Assembly: GCA_013350285.1 (NCBI GenBank)
Contig: JAAXWG010000002.1
Span: 62,001-126,000, forward strand
Direction of reading: 5' to 3'
Length of the DNA stretch: 64,000 bases
DNA from: Candidatus Altimarinota bacterium
Lineage (GTDB): Bacteria > Patescibacteriota > Gracilibacteria > BD1-5 > UBA6164
Shown: positions 1 to 9,721 of the stretch, piece by piece
How the letters are laid out: each line of letters starts with the position of its first letter
Numbering within the stretch: the stretch's first letter is position 1
Notes under the pieces: generated by a model
Seen by the model: only the letters and a program-made list of their open reading frames with translations
The model's database searches: none
What the model was told of the DNA's origin: nothing
Translations under genes and position numbers: made by a program

Positions 1-1236
1 TTTAAAAATCTCTAAAATATCTGCTTTAAAATTTGGATTTTTTTGTAAAAACAAATATGTTGCAAGTCTTGCTTCTTCCTCTTCTCCTACACACTCAAAA
101 GGTTTAAAATCTTTCCATCACCAAATTTCCAAAAATAAATTTTTTAAATCCTCTTTTTGATAAAGCTCTTCTCAGAAAATTTGCATATTTTCTTCATCTG
201 TCAAAAAGGGTCTCAATATACTATATACAAAAACACATTTAGGGCAAGATTTACACCAAAGATTTTGATTTTTTTCTGTTTGATTAAGCTTAAAATTTGC
301 ATTACAACTACTAAAAGAAGAAAAATATTTTTTCCCTTTTTCTACAAAAATTGATGCTATTTTTAACTCATACCATCATCTTAAAAGAGAAAAATATTCT
401 ATTTCATCTGATATATAATTTTTTATATATTTTCTCAATTTTTCTTCAAAATCAATACTTTTTGAATACTGATGATTTACTTCCAAATCTCAAAGAAAAG
501 TATTTCAAATATTTGCTGATTTTTCATTACTAAAAATTATATTTTTATAATCATAAAGATAAGCAACAAAAAGACTTACAAAAGAAATAATTCCAGAAAT
601 AGGAATATGTCAATTATAATATCCTTGTTTTGTAAGTTTAAAAAGATTAGGAGAAAGTTCTCTTTTTATAAAAAGAGCTTCTTTCCTAAGAATATCAAGC
701 TGTGCATTTTTTATAATATCTCTTTTTCAGAAAATAAATGGAGTATAATTTTTATTATTTTGCTCAAGTATTTCAGAAGAAACAATACTATCTTTTCCTC
801 ATCCTATAGGAAGAAGTGATTTATTTTGCAAATTTTTTTGTAATTTTTTTTGTAATTTTTTTTGGTGTATTGATTCAAAATTTCCATATTCCCTATAATC
901 AAGTTGATTTCTATAAAAAAATTCACCAAGTCATTGTATGTAAAAATTTTTCCAAAAATCTTTTTGATATTCATCAAGAAATCAAGTCTCAACAATAAGT
1001 TTTTTTGTTGGGAAAAGCTTATAATAACTTACTCATAAAGCAAGAGAAAGTGAAAATAAAAAGGTTTCATATTCTTGCAACTCTTGATTTTTTCTTGTAA
1101 TCTCAAAATTTAAATCATAAAAATATATTTTTTCTTCAAAAAACTCTTTTTTATCAAAACTGTAAAAAAAAGAAGCTCTTCAAGTTCCTATATCAAATTC
1201 AAATCACTCAAAATAAAATGTTTCAAAATTTTGCAT
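1..1236 (-). CDS. murL: MurL-like UDP-MurNAc-L-Ala-L-Glu epimerase (3' end beyond window)
   Basis: MurL epimerises the terminal L-Glu of UDP-MurNAc-L-Ala-L-Glu to D-Glu in the cytoplasm, an alternative to glutamate racemase plus MurD. The sequence shows an ATP-binding P-loop-like stretch SLLPIGGGKDSIV (about residues 140-152; one glycine is UGA). A C-terminal cysteine cluster follows: FSSCNANF, then LWCKSCPKCVFVYS (about residues 310-335). The pair of a GGKDS loop and a WCxxCPKC cluster is what I know from the MurL family. 412 codons are visible and the stop is not. The start is the ATG at 1236, giving MQNFETFYFEGFEFDIGTG. Downstream neighbours are outside the window; upstream is a same-strand lytic transglycosylase, so a cell-wall context is plausible. 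The substrate is inferred from the family. Confidence 0.72.
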
Positions 1237-1321
1237 AAAAAATCATCACTATTTAATACTTGTGATGATTATAAAAAATTATTTTTTTTTTAAAAGTATA
1301 TTTTATAAATTCAAAAAATAT

Positions 1322-2440
1322 TTATGTTATATTAGGGGTTGTAATTCATATCAAATTAGGATTAATTCAAATATTTAATTGAACCTTTTCGGTAAAAACT
1401 TTATTAGCAAATGCATTTACACTCCATGCATGCTTAATTGTTTCACTACTAAAAGCTTCTCATTTTAATACTTTTCATGGTCAAGCATTATATGCCCTAT
1501 TTATATTATCAAAATCCCAATTAGGATGTTGACTTTTTAGCATAAAAAGATAATAAGTTCCTGCAAAAATATTTTCTGCACTGCTTCAAGAAGGTATATT
1601 ATTTCTTTTTATAGCTTCCCTAAAATCTTTATTTTTTCTAATACCAGCAAGTGTTCAAGGCATAACCTGCATAAGTCATTTTGCTCAAGCTCAACTTATG
1701 CTTCATTTTCTTCAAGTACTTTCTACTGATATTTTTGCAAGTATATGTGTAGTGGAAATTCAAAATTCTTGAGAAGCTAATTCTATGGCTTTTTTTTCAT
1801 TTTGAGAAAGATGAGTTAAATTGTTTATTATTTTGTATACATCATAAGCTCCTATTTTTTTCGGAATCTCTGATAATCAAATATTAATTGAATCTTTAGG
1901 AAGTTCCCAAGTTGTAGGATCAGAAGGATTAGGGATTTTTGTTTGAGGGAAAGGAGTATCTAAATTATCTATACCAAAAGGTAAAAGGGGATTTAGATTT
2001 AGTTTTTGTTTATTAATAGAATTGTTTAAACTTTCTATATCTCCTTTTGTAAGCTTTCATGTATTTTTTCCGTATTGATACATCTTAAAAAATGTTTTTG
2101 GTCAAAATTTACCATCTATATGTTCTTTTAAATCATACCAAAGTTCTTGTTGTCTCTTTTTTCTATTTTCTAAACTAAGTTTATTGAAATTTTCATGATA
2201 ATCTTTATACTCTGGAAGTTCTTTTATAGCTAAAATTATCATTTCTCTTGTAAGTTCTCATCTTCTTATTTTACTTCTTTTCTTTAAAATTCCTTTTTCT
2301 TTTTCATAATCTTTTTTTAAATCGTTGAGTTTTTTTAGCTCATCTGGAGTTATTTTATCATCATCAAACATTCCATCAATAGCTTGTTTGAAATTATCTG
2401 ATTTTGTAAATTCTATTTTTTCTGGATTTTCTGCTCACAT
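1322..2440 (-). CDS. SLT-type lytic transglycosylase
   Basis: A 372-residue protein with a C-terminal soluble lytic transglycosylase (lysozyme-like) domain, which would cleave the MurNAc-GlcNAc bond of peptidoglycan. Visible motifs: the catalytic-Glu region VESTGRKGSISGAG near residue 238, then GLMQVMPGT, then AYNAGPGKVLKG near residues 325-335. This is the usual E-S / GLMQ / AYNAG order of the family. Several of these glycines are UGA. The N-terminal 220 residues are charged and match nothing I recognise. There is no obvious signal peptide at the ATG used (MGAENPEKIEF), so export is uncertain. It lies 85 bp from the MurL-like gene on the same strand. Confidence 0.85.
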
Positions 2441-2605
2441 AATTCTAAAATTAATATTATATTACCTCTATGTTAGCACTTTTCTCTAAAAAATACAAAA
2501 AAATGCTATAAAATTTGCAAAAAATAAAAGAAATTATATAATCCTCTCCACAAAGACTAGTGTATTTTCTGGTTTTTGATTTTATTACTTAAAAATACAT
2601 AAATT

Positions 2606-2875
2606 ATGGCAGTTACAAAAGAAATAAAGAAAAAAATTATTTGAGATTTTTCTCAAAAAAAAGATGATACTGGTTCTCCTGAAGTGCAAATAGCTATCCT
2701 TACAGCAAAAATAGAAAATCTAAAGGCTCATCTCCTTGATCATAAAGGAGATAATCATTCAAGAAGAGGAATTCTCCTTATGGTTGCTAAAAGAAGAAAA
2801 ATGCTTACTTATCTAAAAAGAAAAAATCCTGAAAAATATGATGAAGTAATTAAAAAACTAGAAATAAGAAAATAA
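2606..2875 (+). CDS. rpsO: 30S ribosomal protein S15
   Basis: S15 binds 16S rRNA helices h20-h22 and nucleates the 30S platform. The 89-residue length is exactly typical. The conserved core [13 protein letters not shown] begins near residue 20, followed by [16 protein letters not shown] and [12 protein letters not shown]. The family glycine or glutamate after IIK is encoded by UGA (KKIIGDFS). The start ATG at 2606 gives [11 protein letters not shown] strong hairpin-T terminator follows directly. It stands alone on the plus strand between minus-strand genes, with its promoter presumably in the 165 bp upstream. Confidence 0.97.
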
Positions 2876-2880
2876 AAAAA

Positions 2881-2913
2881 ATCCGAAAACTTAAAAGTTT
2901 TCGGATTTTTTTT
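2881..2913 (+). terminator. rho-independent terminator of rpsO
   Basis: Perfect stem ATCCGAAAAC / GTTTTCGGAT with a 5-6 nt loop, followed by a run of eight T. The stop codon of the convergent RelA/SpoT gene lies in the T-run. Confidence 0.9.
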
Positions 2914-5125
2914 ATGATTCTATTTTCAAAACTTGAGAATCAAGAAGCATTTCTCAAAAATGAAATTTTATCCTTTCTATAAGTCTCTCTACTATGAGAT
3001 AATCATAATCTGGAATTTCTAATATAAATGAAAGAAGTGTTTTTTCTTCTGCCTCTTTTTTAGAAGAAATTTGTTCTACATTTATGTGCATGGAATACAA
3101 AATATCAGAAATTTCTTTTAATACTCATATTTTGTTTTGAAAAAGAAAATTTATATGAGCAGTTATTGAGTTTGTCTCTTCTCATTTTATATAAGCTGGA
3201 AGAAGTCTTTCCTTGTTTACATTTTCTAATATTTTACAATCTCTTTTATGAAGAGTAATAATTCATTTTGAATTGATATGAGCTACTATTTTACTTGGAA
3301 TTTTTCTTCTACAACAGTAACAAAGCTTATAAGGAATATTTTTTTCCCCCCCAATAATAATTTCTTGATTTTCTTCTGATGATTTTATTTGATTTTCTTT
3401 TGTTCAAAAATTTTCTTTGTTTCTTGTCGAAGGAATTTTTTTATTTTGTGCCTTTAAAATCCTTCTCATAAGTGCTCAAGGAGAAAGGCTAAAATTTCCT
3501 ACTTGTTCTAAAATAAAATTTCTTTCATCTACACTGTTTTCTCTTCCATCAAGAATTTTTAAAATACTTAAATCTTTATCAAGTATTCAAAGTCATGCAT
3601 TTTGTAAATATTTATTAACTATTTCTTTTCCTCTATCTCTATTTTGATATTTATTATCCTTTCTGAGATAAGCCTTTATTTTATCTCTTGCTTTTGCTGT
3701 TTTTACAAAAGAAAGCCAAAAGGGACTTGGATTTCTATTTTTATCTATTATTATTTCTATAATATCACCATTTCTTAGTTCTTTATCAAGAGGATATACT
3801 TTTCCACTTACTTTTGCAAGAGAAATATGGTCTCATAACTCTGTATGGATAGCATAAGCATAATCAACGGGAGTAGATCATTGAGGAAGATTTATAGAAT
3901 CTCATTTAGGAGTAAATACAAAAATTCTATCTTTAAAAACATCTATTTTTATAGAAGTCATAAAATCTTGATTTTCTAAACTTTCTGTAATATCTTTTAA
4001 ATCTTTTACCCATCCTATATCATGAGCTACCTTACTTCCTCTTTCTTTGTATTCAAAATGAGCAGCAACTCCAATATCAGAATATTCTTTCATTTCATAA
4101 GTTTTTATCTGTATTTCCGTCGGTTGTTTTCTATAATTTTTTAGAAGTCATATAATAGTTGTATGAAGACTTTTATATCCATTTGGCTTTGGAAGAGCTA
4201 TATAATCCTTGAATCTATTTGGAAGTGGAGTCCAATAATTATGTATCACTCATAAGGCTTTGTAGCAAGTTGTTACATCTTTTACTATTATTCGTATTCA
4301 AAATAAATCATAGAGTGATTTTATGCTTTCATATCCTTTTCTCTTCATTTTTTTATAAATTGAATAAATAGATTTTACTCTATAATCTATTTCAAAATTT
4401 TTTATTCATCCATCTATAAGAACATCTTTGATTTCTTTTTCTGCATTTTTTGAAAAAGAATCTATACTTTCATTTAATTCCGCCATTTCTTTCTTTATCT
4501 TTTTATAAGCTTCTGCTTCTAAAATTTTAAAACATTCTTCTTCTAAGGCATTTTTTAGACTATAAAGACCGAGTCTATCAGCAATAGGAGCATAAATATT
4601 TAATGTTTCTAAAGCTATTTTTTCTCTTTTATCTCTTTTTGGATGATAACGAAGAGTCTGCATATTATGAAGTCTATCAGCTAATTTAATAAATACAACT
4701 CTTAAATCTTGAGCCATAGCAACAAACATTTTTCTTAAACTTCATACCTCTCTTTCTTCTCAATGATATCTTACTTTTGAAAGTTTTTCCATCCCTGCAC
4801 AAAGAAAAGCTACTTCTTCTCAAAATTCATTTTTTATGGTTTCTAGAGAAACATCTGTATCTTCTATAACATCGTGTAAAATACAAGCTTGTATAGTAGG
4901 AATATCTGGTTTTAAGGAGAGTAGATGAAAGGTTGCTCAAATAGGATGAACTATATAAGGATCTCAAGAATGTCTAAATTGTCATTCATGAGCTTGTTTT
5001 GCATAAGCATAAGCTTTAAGTATCTCTTCTTTTATTGTTTCTTCAGAAACATATTTTCACAAATAAGAAATTACTTTCTTAATTATTAAAAAAACTTTTT
5101 TATCTATTTTAGTATAATCATACAT
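2912..5125 (-). CDS. rsh: RelA/SpoT-family (p)ppGpp synthetase/hydrolase
   Basis: A 737-residue long RSH enzyme of the stringent response, which makes and degrades (p)ppGpp from GTP or GDP. Order of domains: HD hydrolase domain with HDVIEDT near residue 86 and [15 protein letters not shown] near 135-150; synthetase domain with LFGIRIIV, the nucleotide-binding YKSLHTTI near 315, and [12 protein letters not shown] domain starting VFTPKGDSINLP near 407; a conserved Cys-region [12 protein letters not shown]; and a C-terminal ACT-like segment. Both HDxxED and the synthetase motifs are intact, so it is predicted to be bifunctional. The ATG at 5125 (MYDYTKIDK) is the first in frame. The gene converges on rpsO and diverges from the prepilin gene. 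Confidence 0.95.
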
Positions 5126-5268
5126 ATTTTTTGTTTTTAATAAGGTTTAAAATATTCATTATTACTTCTATTATAAAACTCTCTTCCATTTTGTAAAAAT
5201 TTTATCTTTACTTTTTTTATAAAAAAAATATTATTGTGTTGTGAAATTTATTTTTTTACCATTTTCCT

Positions 5269-6075
5269 ATGAAAAAAACATGGAAATGATTTACACTTGT
5301 TGAACTTCTTGTGGTTATAACTATACTTGCAATTATCTCAGTTATTGCTTATCAAAATTTTGGTTGAGCAGTAGATAAAGCAGTTTCTTGAAGAAAAATA
5401 AATGATATTTCTACTATAGAAACAGCTCTTCAACAATTTAAAGTAGATAATAATTTTTATCCTCCAGCAGATACCTATAGTGGAACTACTAATCTTTGGG
5501 GATATGATAACACACAAATAGCTGATGCTTCAAACCAAATAGTTGTTGTGTATAATGGTGAAGAAATCCAAAGTATAAACACTACCGATTCTATAGGATG
5601 AGGAAGAATATATGGAATTTGAACTTGGGCAGTTGCACCAACTCAAAGACAAATAGGAGCAAAATGAACTATTTCAAGAGAAAGTCTTGGAAAAAAATAT
5701 TTAAGTAAAGATCTCTATGATCCTGAAATTGGAGATATAAAAGTAAATGACATTGGTGGTTGATTACAAGGAAAAATGATAGATTTATGAATAGGAAGAT
5801 ATGTTTATGCAACTTTAAAGAAAAATACTTGAGTATGAAACTGGAGTTCTAATTATAATGGAGTAAATTATAACATTGCCTTTACCATAAAAAAAGATGG
5901 AAGTGATAAATATATTACAAAGATTGTTGGTGATTATGATGCTGAATCTTGTTATGATGATTCTGCATTATGTCCAGCAAGTCTTATAGGACTTACAGAT
6001 GGAAGTGAACAAACTGCATGAAGCGACCAAGTAAATTATGGTATTCCTTATGCTGTAACTGACTTTGCTCAATAA
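5269..6075 (+). CDS. type IV prepilin-like (pseudopilin) protein
   Basis: A 268-residue exported pilin-like protein. Its N-terminus is the class III signal MKKTWKG|FTLVELLVV. The glycine before the prepilin peptidase cut and the +5 glutamate are both present, followed by a hydrophobic helix ITILAIISVIAYQNFG. The cleavage-site glycine is a UGA codon, one of the clearest proofs of recoding in the window. The mature part (DPEIGDIKVNDIGG and a Trp/Gly-rich beta region) resembles general pseudopilins. The C-terminus contains CYDDSALC, a possible disulfide loop. It is monocistronic with its own terminator. Whether it builds a pilus or a secretion pseudopilus cannot be told from the sequence. Confidence 0.88.
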
Positions 6076-6091
6076 TTAAAAGAATCAAAAA

Positions 6092-6130
6092 AATAATCTC
6101 TTGAAAAATTTCAAGAGATTATTTTTTTTT
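6092..6130 (+). terminator. terminator of the prepilin gene
   Basis: Stem AATAATCTCTTGAAA / TTTCAAGAGATTATT followed by nine T. The stop codon of the convergent methyltransferase gene lies within the 3' arm, so it may work in both directions. Confidence 0.88.
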
Positions 6131-6784
6131 GATAATACTGATGATATTTCTTTCATTTTCAAAAAGTCTATTTTCCTCTATAAAAAATCAAGTCTCAGTA
6201 AACAATTTTTCTAATTCAAGCAAAGAAAAAGAATGATAAAATCTCTGATACTTCCCTATTTTTATAGAAAAATCTTTGCTTCCAAATTCATTTTCTGTTC
6301 AAAGAATTTCACTTTTTTGATATTTTTCTGTATTGAGCGGACTTTGTAAGTCCCAATTTGTCATAAAAATTATTCCGTTTTCTGTGAGAAGTTTAGACAC
6401 TTCCAAAAGAACATTTTTTCTTTTCTCAAAGCTATCAAGATGATGAAATGATGCAATAAAAAAAATGATATCAACTTTTTCATTTTTCAATTCTTTTACA
6501 TCAAGCATATTTGAAACAAGAAAATTATATCAAGGAAAAAAAGATTTTGCTTCTTTTAGAAGTTCTTCTGATAGATCAATTCAAAGATAATTTTCTCATT
6601 TTATTTCAAAATATTTTTTCAATTCTCCTAAAAGTCTTCCATTTCCACATCATACATCAAGTATTCTTTTATCTTCAATATCTCCATTTTTCAAAAGATA
6701 TTGTATAAAATACTCTATTTCTTCCCACTTCATATTTTTTCTTGAAGCAGAAAAAGTTTTTGCAAAATTATTATAATCAAGCAT
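6119..6784 (-). CDS. class I SAM-dependent methyltransferase
   Basis: A 221-residue Rossmann-fold methyltransferase. Motif I is ILDVGCGNGRLLGEL (about residues 47-61, first glycine UGA), motif II acid is in LGIDLSEELL, and motif IV/post-IV is VDIIFFIASFHHLDSF. The FHHL after motif IV resembles the tRNA-wobble methyltransferase (Trm9/ALKBH8) and UbiE-like groups, but the substrate is not determined by what I see. The start is the ATG at 6784. The gene ends inside the prepilin terminator and follows a 398-bp repeat-rich gap. Confidence 0.8.
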
Positions 6785-7183
6785 TTTTTAAAATTATAAA
6801 ATATTTTAGATTGCTTCGTCGTTCCTCCTCGCAATGACAAAAAATAAAGTAAAAATTATTCTAAAGATTTCTCTACTTCGCTAGAAATGACAATTTTTGA
6901 AAGAGAATAAAAAAGAATTTCTCAAACAATATAAGCCTTAGATTATTTGTCATTCCTGTACCCATCCGGGCATATAAACTTCAGCAGGAATCTATTAATT
7001 AGAAAAAATTCTATAAATTTTACTCTTGGTTTTTTGCTTAAAGTAAATTTCCTCTGTCATTCATCCTCTCAATGGCAATCTATTAACTTTTCACTATTTT
7101 TTATTCTCATCTCCACAAAATTTTAGAAACAATAAATCGTTGTCTCTACAAATATTCACTATTCATTCTTAACTATTTTTCCC
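6785..7183. repeat. gene-free stretch with three dispersed palindromic repeats
   Basis: No gene is visible. It holds three different dispersed palindromes that recur elsewhere in the window. 6809-6837 is a hairpin with arms ATTGC and GCAAT ending in ATGAC. 6863-6893 (AAAGATTTCTCTACTTCG, then CTAGAAATGACAA) has relatives at 9579-9609 and 58808-58835. 6949-6995 (GTCATTCCTG to CAGGAATCTAT) has relatives at 44855-45235 and 53927-53952. These are short imperfect inverted repeats of the kind that form RNA hairpins or miniature mobile elements. Confidence 0.7.
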
Positions 7184-9268
7184 CTACATTTTTTCTGGCA
7201 TTTCAATAGCAAGAATATCAAAAGTATCCTTTAGGATTTTACAAAAAGTTTCAACGAGTTGTAATCGCATATATTTTTTTTGTTCATCTTTTTCACTCAA
7301 GATATGACAAGCATTATAAAAACTTCCAAATTTCTTTGTCAGCTCATAGGCATAATTTGCGATGATATGAGGCATATTTTCTTTTGCTGACTGTATGAGA
7401 ATATCTCTATAATTAAAAAGTTCTTTTATGAGCTCTATTTCTTCTTTTTCTTCAAAAGAATTTTTGCCAAAACTTTTTTCTTTTTTCTCAAAATTTGCTT
7501 GTGCAAGGATTGATTTTCCTCTGACATAGGCATATTGAATATATGGAGCACTATTTCCCTCAAAAGTCATAAATTCATCCCAATCAAAAACGACATTTGT
7601 CAGACGACTTTTACTCAAATATCCGTATTTTATTGCTCAAATTCAGATAATTTTTTTGAGTTTTGCTAGTTCTAATCCTTGTATATCTTGTCTTTTTTCA
7701 AGAATAATTTTTTCCGCTCTCACTTCTGCTTCATCAAGTAAATCTTTGAGAGGAATAATTTTTCAAGTCCTTGTACTCATCGCCCCATCTTTGAGGCTGA
7801 TAAATCCATTTGCTGCATGAAAAAATTCTATTTCTTTTTGATTTTCATAATTTTTATCGATTCCTGCCTTTGCAGGAATGACAGAATTTTCTAGCCATCA
7901 AGCTTTTTTTGTAGTATATGAAACTTGTTTTAAGTGGAGTTCTTGCCTCACATCGGCACAACAAATTATTTTTTTCAAATTTTCCCAAGATTTTTCACCA
8001 GCTCATTGTCTTTTTTTCTTTGAATTTTCTGTTCTATATTTTATCGTAGCGAGATCAGAAGCAAAATATCCGTGAGTTCCATCTCTTTTTTGGAGAATAC
8101 AGCTTGGAAGTTTTGTCTCCTCTGGAAAAATAATTCCTACCGAACCATCATCATTTTGAGTTGCAATTCATTTTTGTATAAGCTCTTTTACAATATCTTT
8201 CATCGTAAATTGTATATCTGGATAATTTCACAATTTTGGAATTCCTATTCCCTCATAAAAACTTTCTCCTATATTGTAATCTGCTTTTACATGCAATCTA
8301 TCAAGCTCTGTTTGCATTGATTTGATAGAATATGAAGTGAATTCTTTCCACAATTCCACTGATTCAGGATTTCACTCAGAAAGTTTTTTAAATTCATCAC
8401 GAGTTTGTTGTTCTAGATTTTGAAACCTTATATTTGTACTTAAAAGATTCTTTAAATCATCTGTATATTCATCAAAGGAAATTCAGTCAACAATATTTTT
8501 TAATAATAAAAAAGATTCTAAATTTATATTTTTTTGAAGCTCATCAATATCTTTTAAAATATTTTTTTCTTTATTTGAAAAGCTAGAATAATTTGTAAAT
8601 TTTTTATCAATAGTTTCTTTATAAAGAACAATAAAAAATTTATACCTAGAAATATCTTTTTCTATTTCGTTTGTAATCTTTACATAGAGATCAAAAAGGT
8701 ATTTTACTGCATTTTTTTCTAACTCTTCCCTATCTCACCAAAGTTTATAAGCAAGAATTAATTTTCCGAAAATAATTCCCCAATCTCCAATATGACTATC
8801 GCCGATGACATTGTAACCAAGTTTTTCATAAAGATTTACAAGAGTTTGCCCGATATTTGGAGTGCACATATGACCAATATGAAGTGGTTTTCCGACATTT
8901 GTTCCAATATAATCAACGACTATTGTTTCATTTTTCTTTGGAAAATTTGCAAAAATATTTTGATTTTCCAGATTTTCAAAAAATACTTTTGTCAAAAAAG
9001 AAGGAGAAAGACTTATATTGAGATAGGCTCAAGCAGGAGTAACTTGAGAAAAAATATTTGAAAGATTATTTGATTGTTCTCTATATTCTTTTATCTCGCT
9101 TGCTATCATCTGAGGAGATTTTTTGAGTTCTTTGGCAAGTAAAAAACAAGGAAAAGCAAAATCTCCAAGCTCTTTTTTTGGCGGAGTATCAAGCGATATT
9201 TCGCTAAAATCGAGATTATATAATTCTTGGATAATTTTTTTTAATTCTCAAATTATTTGTTGTTTCAT
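7184..9268 (-). CDS. argS: arginyl-tRNA synthetase with an in-frame repeat insertion
   Basis: Class I aminoacyl-tRNA synthetase charging tRNA-Arg. Motifs seen: the N-terminal Arg-S domain; the HIGH signature in GKPLHIGHMCTPNIGQ near residues 120-135; GDSHIGDWGIIFGKL; FPEETKLPSCIL; HGYFASDLATIKYR; the KMSKS-region equivalent GAMSTRTGKIIPL; and the anticodon-binding DALR domain (APYIQYAYVR). At 694 residues it is longer than the usual 550-590. Part of the excess is an insert of roughly 70-80 residues after the LILAYKLWGD segment. The other part is ENSVIPAKAGID, encoded by a dispersed palindromic element at 7859-7882 lying between KAGW and the FHAANGF segment. The start is the ATG at 9268. It seems monocistronic. 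Confidence 0.93.
7859..7882. repeat. dispersed palindrome translated within argS
   Basis: GATTCCTGC-CTT-TGCAGGAATGAC has inverted arms ATTCCTGC / GCAGGAAT and the AATGAC end shared by the intergenic palindromes of this window. Read on the minus strand it gives SVIPAKAGI in frame within ArgRS. Confidence 0.85.
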
Positions 9269-9721
9269 AGTTTTTATAAGTATCTTTTAATTTCCTTTAT
9301 CTTATAAAAAAGCTTCAAAAAAGCAAAAAAAGAATATGAAAAAGGAGAATATTTTTTATTTAACAAAATTGTATTTGGTACCGAACTCTCGGAGAAGAAA
9401 GAATAAAACGAAAAATAAAAGTAAAAACTTTAAAAATATTGAGCGGTACCGAGCGATAAAAACTTCTTACTGAAACAAAGTTTTTCTTTGGAAAAAAATA
9501 AACCTCCTCCTCACCTACACTTATCAGGGGAAGAAAGAAAAAACCAAAGAATTTTATTTATAACTAAATTATTGCAAAGAAAGATTTCTCCACTTTGGTA
9601 GAAATGACAATTTTCTATATTTTCTAAAATCTCTTTAAAATAGAAAAGAAGAAATTTTTTATCAATTTCAGCAATACAAGCAAAAAAGCCCGAATGGGCT
9701 TTTTTGAGGAAGAGAAAATTT
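9269..9721. other. gene-free stretch upstream of argS
   Basis: No gene is supported here. It contains two copies of a GGTACCGA motif (about 9377 and 9445, the second as the palindrome CGGTACCG), a dispersed AAAGATTTCTCC...GAAATGACAA repeat (9579-9609), and the terminator of the membrane protein to the right. The argS promoter should lie near 9270-9360, but I cannot pick it confidently. Confidence 0.5.
9682..9705 (-). terminator. terminator of the VirB6/TrbL-like gene
   Basis: Compact GC stem AAGCCC / GGGCTT with an AAT-type loop, flanked by A6 and T6 runs. It can work in both directions. It lies 17 bp past the stop of the minus-strand gene. Confidence 0.85.

Noticed and set aside
5287-5289. 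UGA as selenocysteine or as a tryptophan codon
   Set aside because: UGA is too frequent and falls at invariant glycines, not at cysteine or tryptophan positions; UGG still serves for Trp (for example in GatB RGWD and DnaA FEWG).
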